A DNA stretch of 64,000 nucleotides. Source: Artocarpus heterophyllus. Its lineage: Eukaryota > Streptophyta > Magnoliopsida > Rosales > Moraceae. The DNA lies in the NCBI GenBank assembly GCA_025403435.1, contig CM046345.1, positions 7,630,235 through 7,694,234 of the forward strand, read 5' to 3'. The notes below the pieces were generated by a model. That model had not been told where the DNA came from, ran no database searches, and worked only from the letters and a program-made list of their open reading frames with translations. Numbering within the stretch: position 1 is the stretch's first letter; every line of letters starts with the position of its first letter. The position numbers and the translations under genes are program-made. Of the stretch, positions 1 through 10,918 are shown one piece after another.

Positions 1-503
1 GTCCATCATAGACTTAATCTCAAGTAATTCTTTTTATTATATGTCCAGCTGAGCTTATCACAAAGACCATACAACAACCCACAACATGAAGCTTGCCTGA
101 GCAGATATGCTAGAGGTGATTTCTTGTATTTATTGCCAAATTCACAAAATGCATAAGTTAACTTAGGAGTCCAACTTTATTTCTTCAGATGGTACTGAAT
201 ACGTTTGACAGGTATCAAGGAATAAATAGGAAATAAGAAGTGTCAGGACTTCAATCATATAGAACAAGTACTTCTGAGCTCTGACTTAATCTGTAAACAC
301 AAATCAAGTGACTTGTTGAGTTATGTACTTGCAAACTTGGTATTATTGCTTTTTTTATTTCGTCACAAGATCCCGACTGATAAATTATGTGTATTTGTCT
401 TGTGTTCTTTTTTTGTTATGAGTAGACAAGTCATGCAAATTCATCCATGGAATTCTGTACTCGAGGGTGAGGTCCCCAACGTGGCACGGTGCTCTTTTTG
501 CAG

Positions 504-1583
504 TTTCTGAAGACCAGACACTACGTGATGATATAACATTAGTTGCTTCAGAGCAAGAAAATAACCATCCCAACACCGAAGATATTCCATCAACTACTAG
601 CGGTTCAAATTTCCATTATGAGGTTGCTGGAGGAAAACCTGGTCTAATCTCTTTTTATAACCGTCCGTACAAAAGAGAGGAGGAGGCTTGCATGGCTAGC
701 CCTGAGGGGAATCCTAACAACCTTTTGTGGTTTATCGGTCCAGCGATACTTGTAGCCTCTTTTGTATTTCCCTCTCTTTATTTGCGGAGAGTGCTCTCAG
801 CTGTATTTGAGGATTCTTTGTTGACAGGTGAGAATGCCTGCATTGTTTTTCGTCTCACTTCGTTATGCTGCAACTTATGTAGTTCTAAAATCTCGTCAGA
901 TCAATAATTCAGATTTTTTTGGTTCAATTATCAGATTTCCTCATATTGTTCTTCACGGAAGGACTTTTCTACTGTGGTGTTGCTGTGTTTCTTCTTCTGA
1001 TTGACCATTTAAGGAGGCCTGCTATGCTAGATTCTGCTGTAAATACTAGTAACCCCTACGACCACCTCAACTGGGACAGCGAATCTTGTCCGTTGCTGCT
1101 TTGGTACTTAGTCTTATAATTCCCACGGTGACAATGGGCTTGGTCTGGCCTTGGACTGGTCCCGCGGCTTCTGCCACTCTTGCACCATATCTAGTCGGTA
1201 TAGTTGTCCAATTTGCATTCGAGCAGTATGCAAGATATACGAAGTCGCCGTCATGGTCTGTTATCCCGATAATCTTTCAAGTAAGGACAGTCGTATCTTT
1301 TTTTGGCATCTCAAAGTGCGTCCATTTGAGAACTGTTAATCATAGAGTTTCTATCAATGCTGGACAGGTGTATAGATTGCACCAACTGAATAGAGCAGCC
1401 CAACTGGTAACAGCACTGTCGTTTACGGTTAGAGGTGCCGAGATGACATCGCATAACTTGGCAATAAACAGCTCCCTTGGAACGCTTTTGAATGTCCTTC
1501 AGTGTCTTGGGGTCATCTGCGTTTGGTCTCTTTCAAGCTTCCTCATGAGATTTTTCCCTTCAAACGCTGTTTCCGCTCAATAA
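504..1583 (+). CDS. 3' part of a conserved plant multi-pass membrane protein (frame broken)
   Basis: Three or more exons can be read. Exon 504-827 follows a clear acceptor (pyrimidine tract then CAG) and encodes an acidic linker and the first TM stretch (LWFIGPAILVASFVFPSLYL). The intron is 828-934. The exon from 935 encodes LTDFLILFFTEGLFYCGVAVFLLLID. A further intron, 1281-1367, gives IIFQ|VYRLHQLNRAAQL. The protein ends at TAA 1581-1583 after ...SLSSFLMRFFPSNAVSAQ. The conserved block LVWPWTGPAASATLAPYL sits in frame 0 from 1053 on, whereas the preceding segment is in frame 1. A 1-base (or 2-base) indel therefore lies between about 1053 and 1077, since frame 0 has a TAA at 1050. The 5' exons, including any plastid transit peptide, are not visible. 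The sequence resembles an uncharacterised plant family I associate from memory with chloroplast-envelope proteins (At3g60590/At5g63040 type); that assignment is unsure. The biochemical role is unknown. Confidence 0.7.
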
Positions 1584-2480
1584 ATCACAAAACATTTACA
1601 CAAGAATTGGTAAATCTACTACAATTGATCTTTTACAGTCCCAACTCTGTTGTAGTATTAGTCCATGTTCTGGGTAGCATTTTTAAAAGCAAAATTGGTA
1701 ACGAAGGATTTGACTTGCTTAAAGCTAGTTACAAACTTTTGTCCAGGATTTTTGTACAAGGAGAAGATACTAAGCTAAATGCAGGAAGGCAAAGTTTTTT
1801 TTCTTTTTTTTCCCTTTTCTTTCCTGCTTACATAAATTGTTTTCTGACACAGATTGTCAAACCATGTTGGAGAGCAATAACTTTGTCGGGATGTTTCAAC
1901 AAATTATTTCCAGTTTAGAGTTTTTATTTGGACCCATCGTTTGCTAAATACAAGCAAGACCTGTATGAGCAGATCAAGGGCAGGCTGGCAGGCTTGACGA
2001 CAAGGGTATTTTGGGAATTTCAGTTTGCCTCTATGCGTGAAATGCCATGTGGATATTTTGAAATTCATGGAGCATTTGGTAAACAAGCATTGGTTAAAAC
2101 ATTGTAGCATGTGAGAGCTTTACACCATATTTATTTTTTCGTTTTATATTGTAGCATGTGAGAATAACCGGCTCGTCATATGTTGCAAATCTAGTCAAGC
2201 ACCATTCACAAGAACAAGAAGATGTTGCGGATTTCGTATTCCCATTGTCACCTTTCACTCAACCAAAGGTCACGTGGCTATCACATGACACCTGACTACA
2301 AACAGGACAAAAAAAAGGGGGAACAACAATATAGGCATTAATGGAGCCAGTATGAAAACAGCCGTGTGTGGAAGTCAAATTTGGATTACTTCTACTTTTA
2401 GATGCCTTGATGCATTATGACAAAAAAGATCCTACAGGAGGGCCTTATATCAGTAGTGTGCGTTTTTAACCCGCTAGTTG
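1584..2480. other. 3' flank, no gene seen
   Basis: 3' UTR and intergenic DNA after the membrane-protein gene. It holds a partial family-A MITE (about 2100-2165) and otherwise only AT-rich sequence with no supportable ORF. Confidence 0.5.
2100..2165. repeat. Partial family-A MITE
   Basis: Two copies of the core GTAGCATGTGAGA about 50 bp apart, the internal signature of the dispersed roughly 160-bp family described in the findings. The terminal TIRs are not recognisable here. Confidence 0.5.
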
Positions 2481-2505
2481 GTCTAGTTAAAATCATGCCA
2501 AAATG

Positions 2506-2532
2506 TTATATATATATATATATATATATATA
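2506..2532. repeat. (TA)n microsatellite
   Basis: About 13 uninterrupted TA dinucleotides. Confidence 0.9.
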
Positions 2533-2539
2533 ACAGATA

Positions 2540-3957
2540 ATTTCTGATACAGATTTAATAGCTTAAAAACAGAAACATATAGCCTAAAAATCTCCAAAAA
2601 CAAATTATGGAAGTTGCGCATCTACATTGGTAATTCCTCAAAGAGACCACCAACAAGAAGATCATAGACAAAAGGAGGCCAAAGTCAGCATCCTCTACAA
2701 ATTAGATTAAAAAAAATGATCTAACAATCAAAAAGAAATATTAAGGTAATAAGGTCAAAACCAGCACAAACTGATAATATAACATTTGTTTGGTCAAATA
2801 CTATTGGACCAGATCAGCACCACGATTTCATTTCTTTGATTTCATAGAGATTGATACATCATCTTCTTCTCATAAGTGCCTGTTTCATCTTTAAAGCTTT
2901 TTGAACTACTCATTATAAAGACATATGTTAAACTTATAAATTACTATATTCCTTTTTTTTTTATTGGAAATTCAACAAACTTGTCAACGCTTCATATCTT
3001 TTATAACGAAAATCATTTGTATTTTTGTGGAGAAAATAAAATTCTCTACATACTCTCTTGTTTTTTTTTTTTTTTTTTAAATTGATAAATCTTCAATAAT
3101 GTTCCTTCTCCCTTGGCTGTATATCTTTGCTTTATTGTCCCTTTGTCTCTTAGTGTTGTGACAAGAATATCAAAATTTAGGCATGTTCTCATTCTCTTTT
3201 TCAATTTCAGAGTTGGTAGTGATATGTCAACATTCTTTCTCCTTTCTTCAAAGGGGAAAATAACACCATAAACTCAGATTAGGTTGAGGACAGATGTATT
3301 CTCGTATAATTACTCATTGATCTTTCAAAAGAAGATAAGACATCTTATTTGCTGTCAGAAACTAACAAGAGAATGTTTATAATTGAAATTAGTTGGTGTC
3401 AACTGGGTGTTTGACTAAATACTTGTTTATGATTAAACTTTCAAGAAAAAACGGCAATTTTTAAAGAAAAATTTTACAACGGTGGTATCCCACCGATAGA
3501 GACTATTGACTTTAATCTTACAATTTAAATCAGACAATGCTTATTTATGAAGTGCGTACAAGGATGTAGCTTAAGGAATTCTCTCACGACATCCTGTCTT
3601 ACACAATATAGACCCTCTAGTCTAAATTCTACACATGCAATCATTAGTCTTATAAGATTTTTGGGGAGGGTATCCCTTAAAATCTCCCTTTTTAAACAAA
3701 AATTATATATCGGTGGTACCTTGTTTTGAATTATATTAAACCCTTGGCTTTCATATTGTGATTTTGACCAAATTTTATGTTTATAATTGAAACACGCACG
3801 GTTAGATTACAATAGAAAAGCTCTTTAAATGAAGAAGTTTACACTCATCCACAATTTTGCTAAGAGATTGAGTAACTTGTAATTCCTAGAAGAAGCCAAA
3901 AAGTGAATTAGCTTGTGGGTTATTTGCAAATTGTCCAAGCTTGTTTTGCTTTATATA

Positions 3958-3994
<37 letters not shown>

Positions 3995-6080
3995 TTTTTT
4001 TTTTTTCTTGGGATTTTTGTGGGACAACTTGTTGGCTTTCAATCTATATTGATCGTCTCTGCTTAAATCCTCAAAAACCAAGCAAAGTTGAAAGATGTGA
4101 AAGCCATATGTGATAGGATTCCCCAATAAATAGTTCTCTATCAAAGAAATCCAATTTTTGAAGCAATAAAAAAATATATATTTGTCCTTTTTTGTTTGGT
4201 TTCTCTAGAAGGAAGAATCCTTCAATATACTAAAAATCATCTCTTTCTCTTTATACCCTTGTTTAACAAACCTCATTAGGCCAACACAACATTTTTTGGA
4301 TCCTTCAAACCAAACCTCACATGAGATTTTTTTTGGCTCTATCCCTGTTTTCAACACAATATTTGAAGCTGGTCACACCACTGCGAATAGTGATCAAAAT
4401 AGTAGTTGCTTAGCTTCTACGTTTTCTTCTTGTATTTAATTTGGTATTAGGTGATTTTAGGTTTGAGAGGAGGGAGGAAAATTCCACGTTTCAATCGTTT
4501 AATTAACTCTTGAAATTCATGAAGGAATAAAGGGTTTTTTTAATAACTCCAAAAGAAAAAAGCATTGCTTATATGCTAAATACAATAATTATTAATCAAA
4601 ATTAGTGTTATTCATGAATTGCATTTGTTTTCCTTATATTGCTATATGAAAAGTTAACTCAAAATTAGGGGTTCAATGTGAATGGTCAATTTTAAGGTTT
4701 TTTTTAAGTATAAAAAAAAAACTACATTTTGTTAAATTAGGAAAAGGGCTGTTTTTAATTATGGTCAGTTACATTATTATGTTATCACTAATTAATTTGA
4801 TGGTTTTGCATCATAGACCAATATCAGTTTGGGATTACCCAATATAAATCAATTTTACTGATTTATTGTAAATCAATACTTTACCGATTTGTTGGGTTCT
4901 AAATTTTTTGATAATTCAACGAGGTAGTGAGAAGACATTGGTGCTATACATTGGTTAACCAGTGTAAATACCAGCAAATTAAAAAAAATTAACAAAAAAG
5001 AATTCGGTCATTAATTAAAAGGGATGGCTAAAATCCGCCATCCACCTAATTTTTTCAAAAAATAATAATCATATTCATAGACTGGAAAAAAAAAAAGTGT
5101 GAACCTAATTTGATCTACCATAGCAATTCAGACACGAAAATCAAGAAGGCCTCTCAAGCCGCAAGTTTTTGCCATTTTCAACCCGCCACTAGCAACGAGC
5201 CATTGATCTTGGTCACAAAAATGCTTCAATTCAAAAAAAAAAAAAAAAAAAAAAACAGTGGCATAGATTCATGAATGTTTTTTGTCCTTTACGTTGATGT
5301 GAAACGATTTTGTGGTCTCTCATTAATATAATGGGATTACACCCATTTAGTTGACAATCCATGGAAGCTAATTTGAGCACATCTATTGGAAAGTCAAATC
5401 TGCTTAATTTTTTTGAATTTATCTTCCCTAGTGGATCCTTTCAAGATTCTTATGAATACGATGTGGAATTTTCATTTTACTTAGGAAGAAAAAAGAAACT
5501 ATCTACATATCCTAAGTTTTCTCTCTCTTTTTTTTTTTTTTTTTTTTTCCTTTTGTTTTTTAAATCATCATAGAGCCTAGAGAGGGCCCCACTTCCCTTT
5601 TCTGCCAATGACATGCAAGTGGGTGTTTTTGTTAAGCTTTTTGTTTCTTCTTCTTTTCTTTCTTTCAGCGATGTTGCCCATGACACAATACCTTATCTCC
5701 ATCACTTCCCCACACTCACAATCTACTTGGGCATGCTATTTTATTCCATATTTTCCTTGACCCAAAAAAAAAAAAAAAAAAGAGATTAACAACCACACCT
5801 TTATTTTACTCTACTGCAAAAAGTTTTTTTTTTTTAAATAGAAAATTATAGTTTAAAAGTCTAATTAGATAGACTGATTAGTTTGCTTCAAGTGAACTAT
5901 ATAAACCCCAAAAAAGAAACTAATCATCCCACCAGTTCTTTCGTTGTACATGTCCTATTCCTTCTCTTCTTCCATATTCTCTTCTTGTCATATTAAAACT
6001 TGATCTTCCCTTGTTTTATGGAACTCGGTTTCTGTTTCCCAAGTATCCATACTAAATATTCCAAACCAGGTTCCTGATAC
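2540..6080. other. Intergenic, AT-rich, no gene seen
   Basis: Gene-free stretch with many A/T homopolymers (for example around 3061-3079, 5235-5256, 5529-5548, 5765-5781) and a compound microsatellite at 3953-4006. The last kilobase is the promoter side of the LRR receptor gene. A possible splice acceptor (CTCCGCACAG, ending near 6110) just before its ATG hints at a 5' UTR intron. No conserved coding signal was found on either strand. Confidence 0.5.
3953..4006. repeat. Compound (TG)n(TA)n(T)n microsatellite
   Basis: TG repeats pass directly into TA repeats and then a T run. Confidence 0.9.
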
Positions 6081-6117
6081 CTTGTTAAGCCTGTCCTTTT
6101 CTCCGCACAGTAGGAAT

Positions 6118-9093
6118 ATGGCTAGCAACATCCAAATGTCTTGTTTCATGTTGATTTATGCAGTAGTTCTTGGCGCTGTTTTTGTTGATGCTTATGGAGA
6201 AAACTCCACTGATTCTTATTGGCTTCTAAAACTCAAATCAGAACTTGATGATCCAAATGGAGTCATGGAAAGCTGGTCTCTAGAAGCTAATGTGTGCAGT
6301 TGGTTTGGTCTATCATGTTCCTATGATCAAGTTGTGGGGTTGAACCTGTCTTGGTCAGGACTATCGGGTTGGATTCCAAACGATCTTTGGCATCTCTCTT
6401 CGCTTCAAATGCTCGATCTTTCGTCAAATTTCCTCACCGGTGCGATTTCTCCTGAGCTTGGGAAGCTTCAGAATCTTAGAGTGCTTCTCCTACACTCAAA
6501 CTATCTCTCTGGGAGGGTGCCTCCTGAGATAGGCCTTTTGAAGAGCCTGCAAGTTCTTAGAATCGGAAACAACATGTTGTGGGGAGAAATCGCACCGAGT
6601 ATCGGCAACTTGAGTGAGCTGAGAGTATTGGGTCTTGCCTACTGTCAACTGAATGGAAGCATACCAGTTGAGATTGGTAACTTGAAGTATCTGACATCTC
6701 TTGACCTGCAGAACAACAGCCTGAGTGGCCTAATACCCAAAGAGATTCGCGGATGCGAGAGGCTTCAGAACTTTGCAGCATCAAATAACAGGCTTGAAGG
6801 TGATATCCCATCTTCATTGGGATTGATTAAATCCTTGGAAGTTCTCAACCTTGCTAACAACACACTTTCTGGATCAATTCCTGTCTCATTAAGCGACCTT
6901 CAGAATTTGAAATACTTGAATTTGTTGGGAAACAGACTAAGCGGCGAAATTCCTTCGGAGCTTAACAAGTTGTCTCAGCTTGAGGTGCTTGACTTGTCAA
7001 GAAATAGGCTTTCAGGAGCCATTTCACTTCTCAACACTCGTCTAAAGAATCTCACATCTTTAGTTCTCTCCGACAATGCATTGATCGGCACAATTCCGAG
7101 CAACTTCTGCCTCGGAGGAGATTCTTTGAGTCTTCAACAGCTTATTCTGGCTCGAAACGATTTCTCCGGGAAATTCCCAGTGGAGATACTAAGCTGCTCA
7201 TCACTCCAACAATTGGACCTTTCAGACAACAGATTTGAAGGAGAACTACCAACTTCCTTGGAAAAATTAGCCAACTTAACCGATTTGGAGCTTAACAACA
7301 ACAGCTTTACCGGAACTCTACCTCCCGAAATCGGAAACTTAAGCAACTTGGAAAATCTTTATCTATTTGGAAACATGTTCAAAGGCAGAATCCCAGTGGA
7401 GATTGGGAAGCTGCAGAGGCTAAGAGTCCTTTACCTTTATGATAACCAGATTTCGGGACAAATGCCGAGAGAGCTAACAAACTGCTCAAGCCTAACAGAA
7501 ATTGATTTCTTTGGGAACCATTTAACAGGGTCCATTCCTGACACAATTGGGAAGCTTAAGAATCTTGTTCTTCTTCAACTCAGGCAGAATGACTTGTCCG
7601 GTCCCATTCCGCCAAGCCTGGGGTACTGTCGAAAGCTTCAGTTCTTGGTCCTGGCCGATAACAAGCTATCGGGTTTGTTGCCTCCGACTTTCGGACTCCT
7701 TTCAGAGCTGGGCACAATCACTCTCTACAACAACTCATTTGAAGGCCCTCTTCCCACATCTCTTTCACTCCTCAAAAACCTCAAAATTATTAATTTTTCT
7801 CACAACAGATTCACAGGAAGCATTTCTCCTCTCACTGGCTCAAATTCTCTGACTGCTTTGGACCTAACAAATAATAGCTTCTCAGGCCCTCTTCCACCTA
7901 CACTAGCCGCATCAAGAAAATTCCACCGCCTCCGCCTTGCGCACAATCGCCTTAACGGCAGCATTCCTTCGGACTTCTCCCGACTCACGGAGCTCAATTT
8001 TCTTGACCTCTCATACAATGACTTGACAGGAGACGTGCCGAATCAGCTATCAAATTGTACAAAGCTTGAGCATTTTTTGCTCAACAACAACCAATTCACA
8101 GGCACAATGCCACTGTGGTTAGGCGGATTACAACAGCTCGGTGAGTTGGACTTTTCGTCCAATAACTTTTATGGAAAAGTGCCTGCGGAGCTCGGAAACT
8201 GCTCGCAACTAATCAAACTTTCCCTGCACAGCAACAGCCTCTCCGGGAATATCCCACAAGAGATAGGAAACCTCACTTCTCTCAATGTCCTTAACCTGCA
8301 AAGAAACAACTTCTCGGGGCCAATCCCGGCAACAATCCAGCAATGCAAGAAGCTCTTCGAGCTTAGGCTCTCGGAGAATGTCTTGACCGGTTCTATACCG
8401 GATGAGTTAGGAGGGTTGCGTGAGTTACAAGTAATCTTGGACCTGAGCAAAAACCGCTTATCCGGTGAGATTCCATCATCTCTGGGGAACTTAATGAAGT
8501 TGGAGGGGCTAAACCTCTCCTCAAATCAGCTCAGAGGCGAAATCCCTTCATCGTTCGGGAAACTGACAAGCCTTCACATGCTGAACCTGTCAAGCAATCA
8601 TCTGAGAGGGACAATCCCCACAGCCTTTTCTAGATTCCCACTCAGCTCCTTCATGGGAAATGATCAGGAACTCTGTGGCCCGCCATTAGCGACGTGTTCG
8701 GAATCTGAGGGGCAAGCGAAAAGGCAGCGCCTTTCCAACGCGGCGGTGATAGGGATAATAATGGCCATTGTGTTGACATCGACAGTCATATGCTTGGCGA
8801 TGATTTATGCCATGCTGAGAATGTGGTGCAAATGGAGAAGAAAAGTAGCAATCTCAAGCTTGGATATTAACATTACTGGATTTGATCAAGAGAACAAGAT
8901 TAGAGAAGAGAAGAAGAAGAAGAGATGGGGCTTGGTTGGGGAGAAATGGAGGATTAATGTTGGTGAGTATTGGAAAGTGAGTTCTTTTGCATTTGTTCAC
9001 TCATCACGAGAAAAGGAAAGTCCTGTTACCACTTCATCATGTATTTTCAACCTCAAAATGGATCAAGATTCCATGGAAAGGACCTTAGTGTGA
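6118..9093 (+). CDS. LRR receptor-like protein, GSO1/GSO2-type ectodomain without kinase
   Basis: Intact single-exon ORF of 991 aa from ATG 6118, the first ATG in frame; the frame is open back to 6082 but only with non-ATG codons. Signal peptide at about residues 5-27 (SCFMLIYAVVLGAVFVDAYG). The LRR N-cap carries the paired cysteines VCSWFGLSC near residues 60-68. About 32 tandem plant-type LRRs (LxxLxLxxNxLSGxIP) follow without the island domain seen in many receptor-like proteins. A C-cap (ELCGPPLATC) is followed by one TM helix at about 873-900 and a 91-residue basic cytosolic tail containing EEKKKKRWG. LRR number and motif style match the receptor kinases GSO1/GSO2, whose ligands are CIF peptides and which act in root barrier and embryo cuticle formation. 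Here, however, the tail has no kinase subdomains, and none are encoded downstream to about 10.9 kb. It probably acts at the plasma membrane as a receptor-like protein that needs partner kinases. The TM segment lacks an obvious GxxxG motif. Confidence 0.93.
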   Translation: MASNIQMSCFMLIYAVVLGAVFVDAYGENSTDSYWLLKLKSELDDPNGVMESWSLEANVCSWFGLSCSYDQVVGLNLSWSGLSGWIPNDLWHLSSLQMLDLSSNFLTGAISPELGKLQNLRVLLLHSNYLSGRVPPEIGLLKSLQVLRIGNNMLWGEIAPSIGNLSELRVLGLAYCQLNGSIPVEIGNLKYLTSLDLQNNSLSGLIPKEIRGCERLQNFAASNNRLEGDIPSSLGLIKSLEVLNLANNTLSGSIPVSLSDLQNLKYLNLLGNRLSGEIPSELNKLSQLEVLDLSRNRLSGAISLLNTRLKNLTSLVLSDNALIGTIPSNFCLGGDSLSLQQLILARNDFSGKFPVEILSCSSLQQLDLSDNRFEGELPTSLEKLANLTDLELNNNSFTGTLPPEIGNLSNLENLYLFGNMFKGRIPVEIGKLQRLRVLYLYDNQISGQMPRELTNCSSLTEIDFFGNHLTGSIPDTIGKLKNLVLLQLRQNDLSGPIPPSLGYCRKLQFLVLADNKLSGLLPPTFGLLSELGTITLYNNSFEGPLPTSLSLLKNLKIINFSHNRFTGSISPLTGSNSLTALDLTNNSFSGPLPPTLAASRKFHRLRLAHNRLNGSIPSDFSRLTELNFLDLSYNDLTGDVPNQLSNCTKLEHFLLNNNQFTGTMPLWLGGLQQLGELDFSSNNFYGKVPAELGNCSQLIKLSLHSNSLSGNIPQEIGNLTSLNVLNLQRNNFSGPIPATIQQCKKLFELRLSENVLTGSIPDELGGLRELQVILDLSKNRLSGEIPSSLGNLMKLEGLNLSSNQLRGEIPSSFGKLTSLHMLNLSSNHLRGTIPTAFSRFPLSSFMGNDQELCGPPLATCSESEGQAKRQRLSNAAVIGIIMAIVLTSTVICLAMIYAMLRMWCKWRRKVAISSLDINITGFDQENKIREEKKKKRWGLVGEKWRINVGEYWKVSSFAFVHSSREKESPVTTSSCIFNLKMDQDSMERTLV

Positions 9094-10900
9094 CTTATAT
9101 AGGATTTTTTTTTCTTTTTCTTCTTCTTTCACTTGGGTTTTTCTTCTTTTCAATGTTGTATACTATATTTGCCTTGTTAATTTGTAGATAAATCTTTGTT
9201 AATGGGAAAGACTTAAACAGATGATCAAAAAGGGAATCATTCTTTCACAGGACGTGTCTCTTTAAAAGCTTCTTTGCCATGAGTACTGTAAAGAAATTAT
9301 GAGAAAATCTCGATCAAGATTATCTATATGTGATTCCCATGTATTGATATTGCTTGACTAGTTGGTGTGACGACAGTCATGGGCCTACCGCATAAATATC
9401 AGGCCTCCAACAAGAGGGCTAGGATAATTTTGAAACTGAAGTGAAAGTAAAGAAACTTTCTTCTGAGTTACGGATAGGCATCTATCTTTCGGCCATTAAA
9501 TCTACTAAAAAGATAGTTCAACGTTTTAAATTTCGTTAGGGAAAGCTCATGTTAAAAGAGGGTAAAGAGTTTATTATGAAAATTTGACAAAACGTTTTCC
9601 TTTGTGGGAGAGGTATCATGAGTTGCCCATTTCTCTAAATGAATGTAGGATGGTTTGATCTGACACTTACAATCATAGTCACTTTCTAAAAGTTTTTATA
9701 TTATGGATTTCAAGTAAAGAAAGTGAGAGTGTTGGTTTTATCATCAAAATGGAAAGAAATTAGTTATCTTTGTAAGAGGAACAGGAGATCCACAAAACTT
9801 CACTATTCAAGTAACTAAACAAATTATGGTCCAGAGATGGACAAACTCTTGCATTTTTGCTAGAAGTGACTTGACGACAGTTATGTATTTAACAAAGCCC
9901 TATTTGGATCAAGCCATCCACAGCCACATGTAGACGAGAAAGGGTGGGTGATTGCTTCTCCTTTCCCTCCGAACTTTTTTCTTTTAATATTATATGTTAA
10001 ATTTAATAAAAGTTACTTTCCATCTCTTTTAAAATTCTATTCCATCTCCTAGAATTTTATATCTTATTTATTTAATTTTTTCTTAATAATATTAACATAG
10101 CCTCCACCCCTCTGACTAAATTTGTTGGTTGCACCATGCATGTCATTATAGCTTTGAGGATAATCCAGGCCACTACCTGTGGGGTGGTATAGTGCAGCGA
10201 TTAAAATATTTTTTCTTTTATTTCTTTTCATAGAGTCACTTTTAGATCCATGCCCGATTGGTAAATAGTGCAACTTCTTATGATCTATTTCCATCAATAA
10301 ATTGTGCGATATTTTGCAATAGAGTGAAACTTGGCTCATTTTCTGTAGAATTGAATAAAGTGCTTTCTGTTAAAACCCACCTCATTTTTCTGTAAAATTG
10401 AAGAAAAGATGGCTCATTTTGTCTGTAGAATTGAATAAAATCTTTTCTATTCTAGCAGTGAGCTTCTATCGGGATGGCACTAATGATGATAATCTCAGGC
10501 TATAATCTGAATTCTGACTCAGACACTTATTTTTTCTGTAAAATTGGATAAAGTCCTTTTTGTTCTATCGGTAACCTTTTATTGGGATAGCACTAATGAC
10601 GATAATCTCAGGCTATAATCTGAATTCTGACTCAGACTCGCCAACGAGACTTGTGAAACCGTCCCACTAAAAAGTCTCCACTTTTTTTTCCATTGGTCTC
10701 AGAAGTCACAACTAAAACATGCAGTAAACACAGGAAAAGAAGAAAGTTGATCATGGGTATTTTTCATATCATTCAAATAAAAAACACTAGAACATCTACA
10801 CTGTTATTTTGCTGATAGAAAGCATATGAACTGTCTTCGTTATAACCATCACAACACAACTTGAACACAGTAGCTGCACATAATGTCTGCAGTTTCTGGT
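9094..10900. other. Intergenic, no gene seen
   Basis: 3' flank of the LRR receptor gene and 3' flank of the convergent glutaredoxin gene. An imperfect direct duplication lies within it: a segment with the phrase GATAATCTCAGGCTATAATC occurs near 10489 and again near 10598, about 110 bp apart. No coding signal was found. Confidence 0.5.
10460..10640. repeat. Tandem duplication of a roughly 110-bp segment
   Basis: Two successive imperfect copies each contain ATCGGGATGGCACTAATGA or its close variant, then GATAATCTCAGGCTATAATC, then TGAATTCTGACTCAGAC. The spacing is about 110 bp. Confidence 0.7.
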
Positions 10901-10918
10901 GGCTTATGTTACATCATG

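Noticed and set aside
313..510. Open frame MLSYVLANLVLLLFLF... as a first exon of the window-start gene
   Set aside because: It is hydrophobic by composition, is not in the frame of the exon at 504, and ends at an apparent splice acceptor. It reads as intron sequence.
2876..4144. Short frames containing poly-Phe or Tyr-Ile repeats
   Set aside because: Translations of homopolymers and TA/TG microsatellites.
7134..8450. Several minus-strand open frames inside the LRR receptor
   Set aside because: Shadow frames of a repetitive LRR gene, with no independent coding signal.
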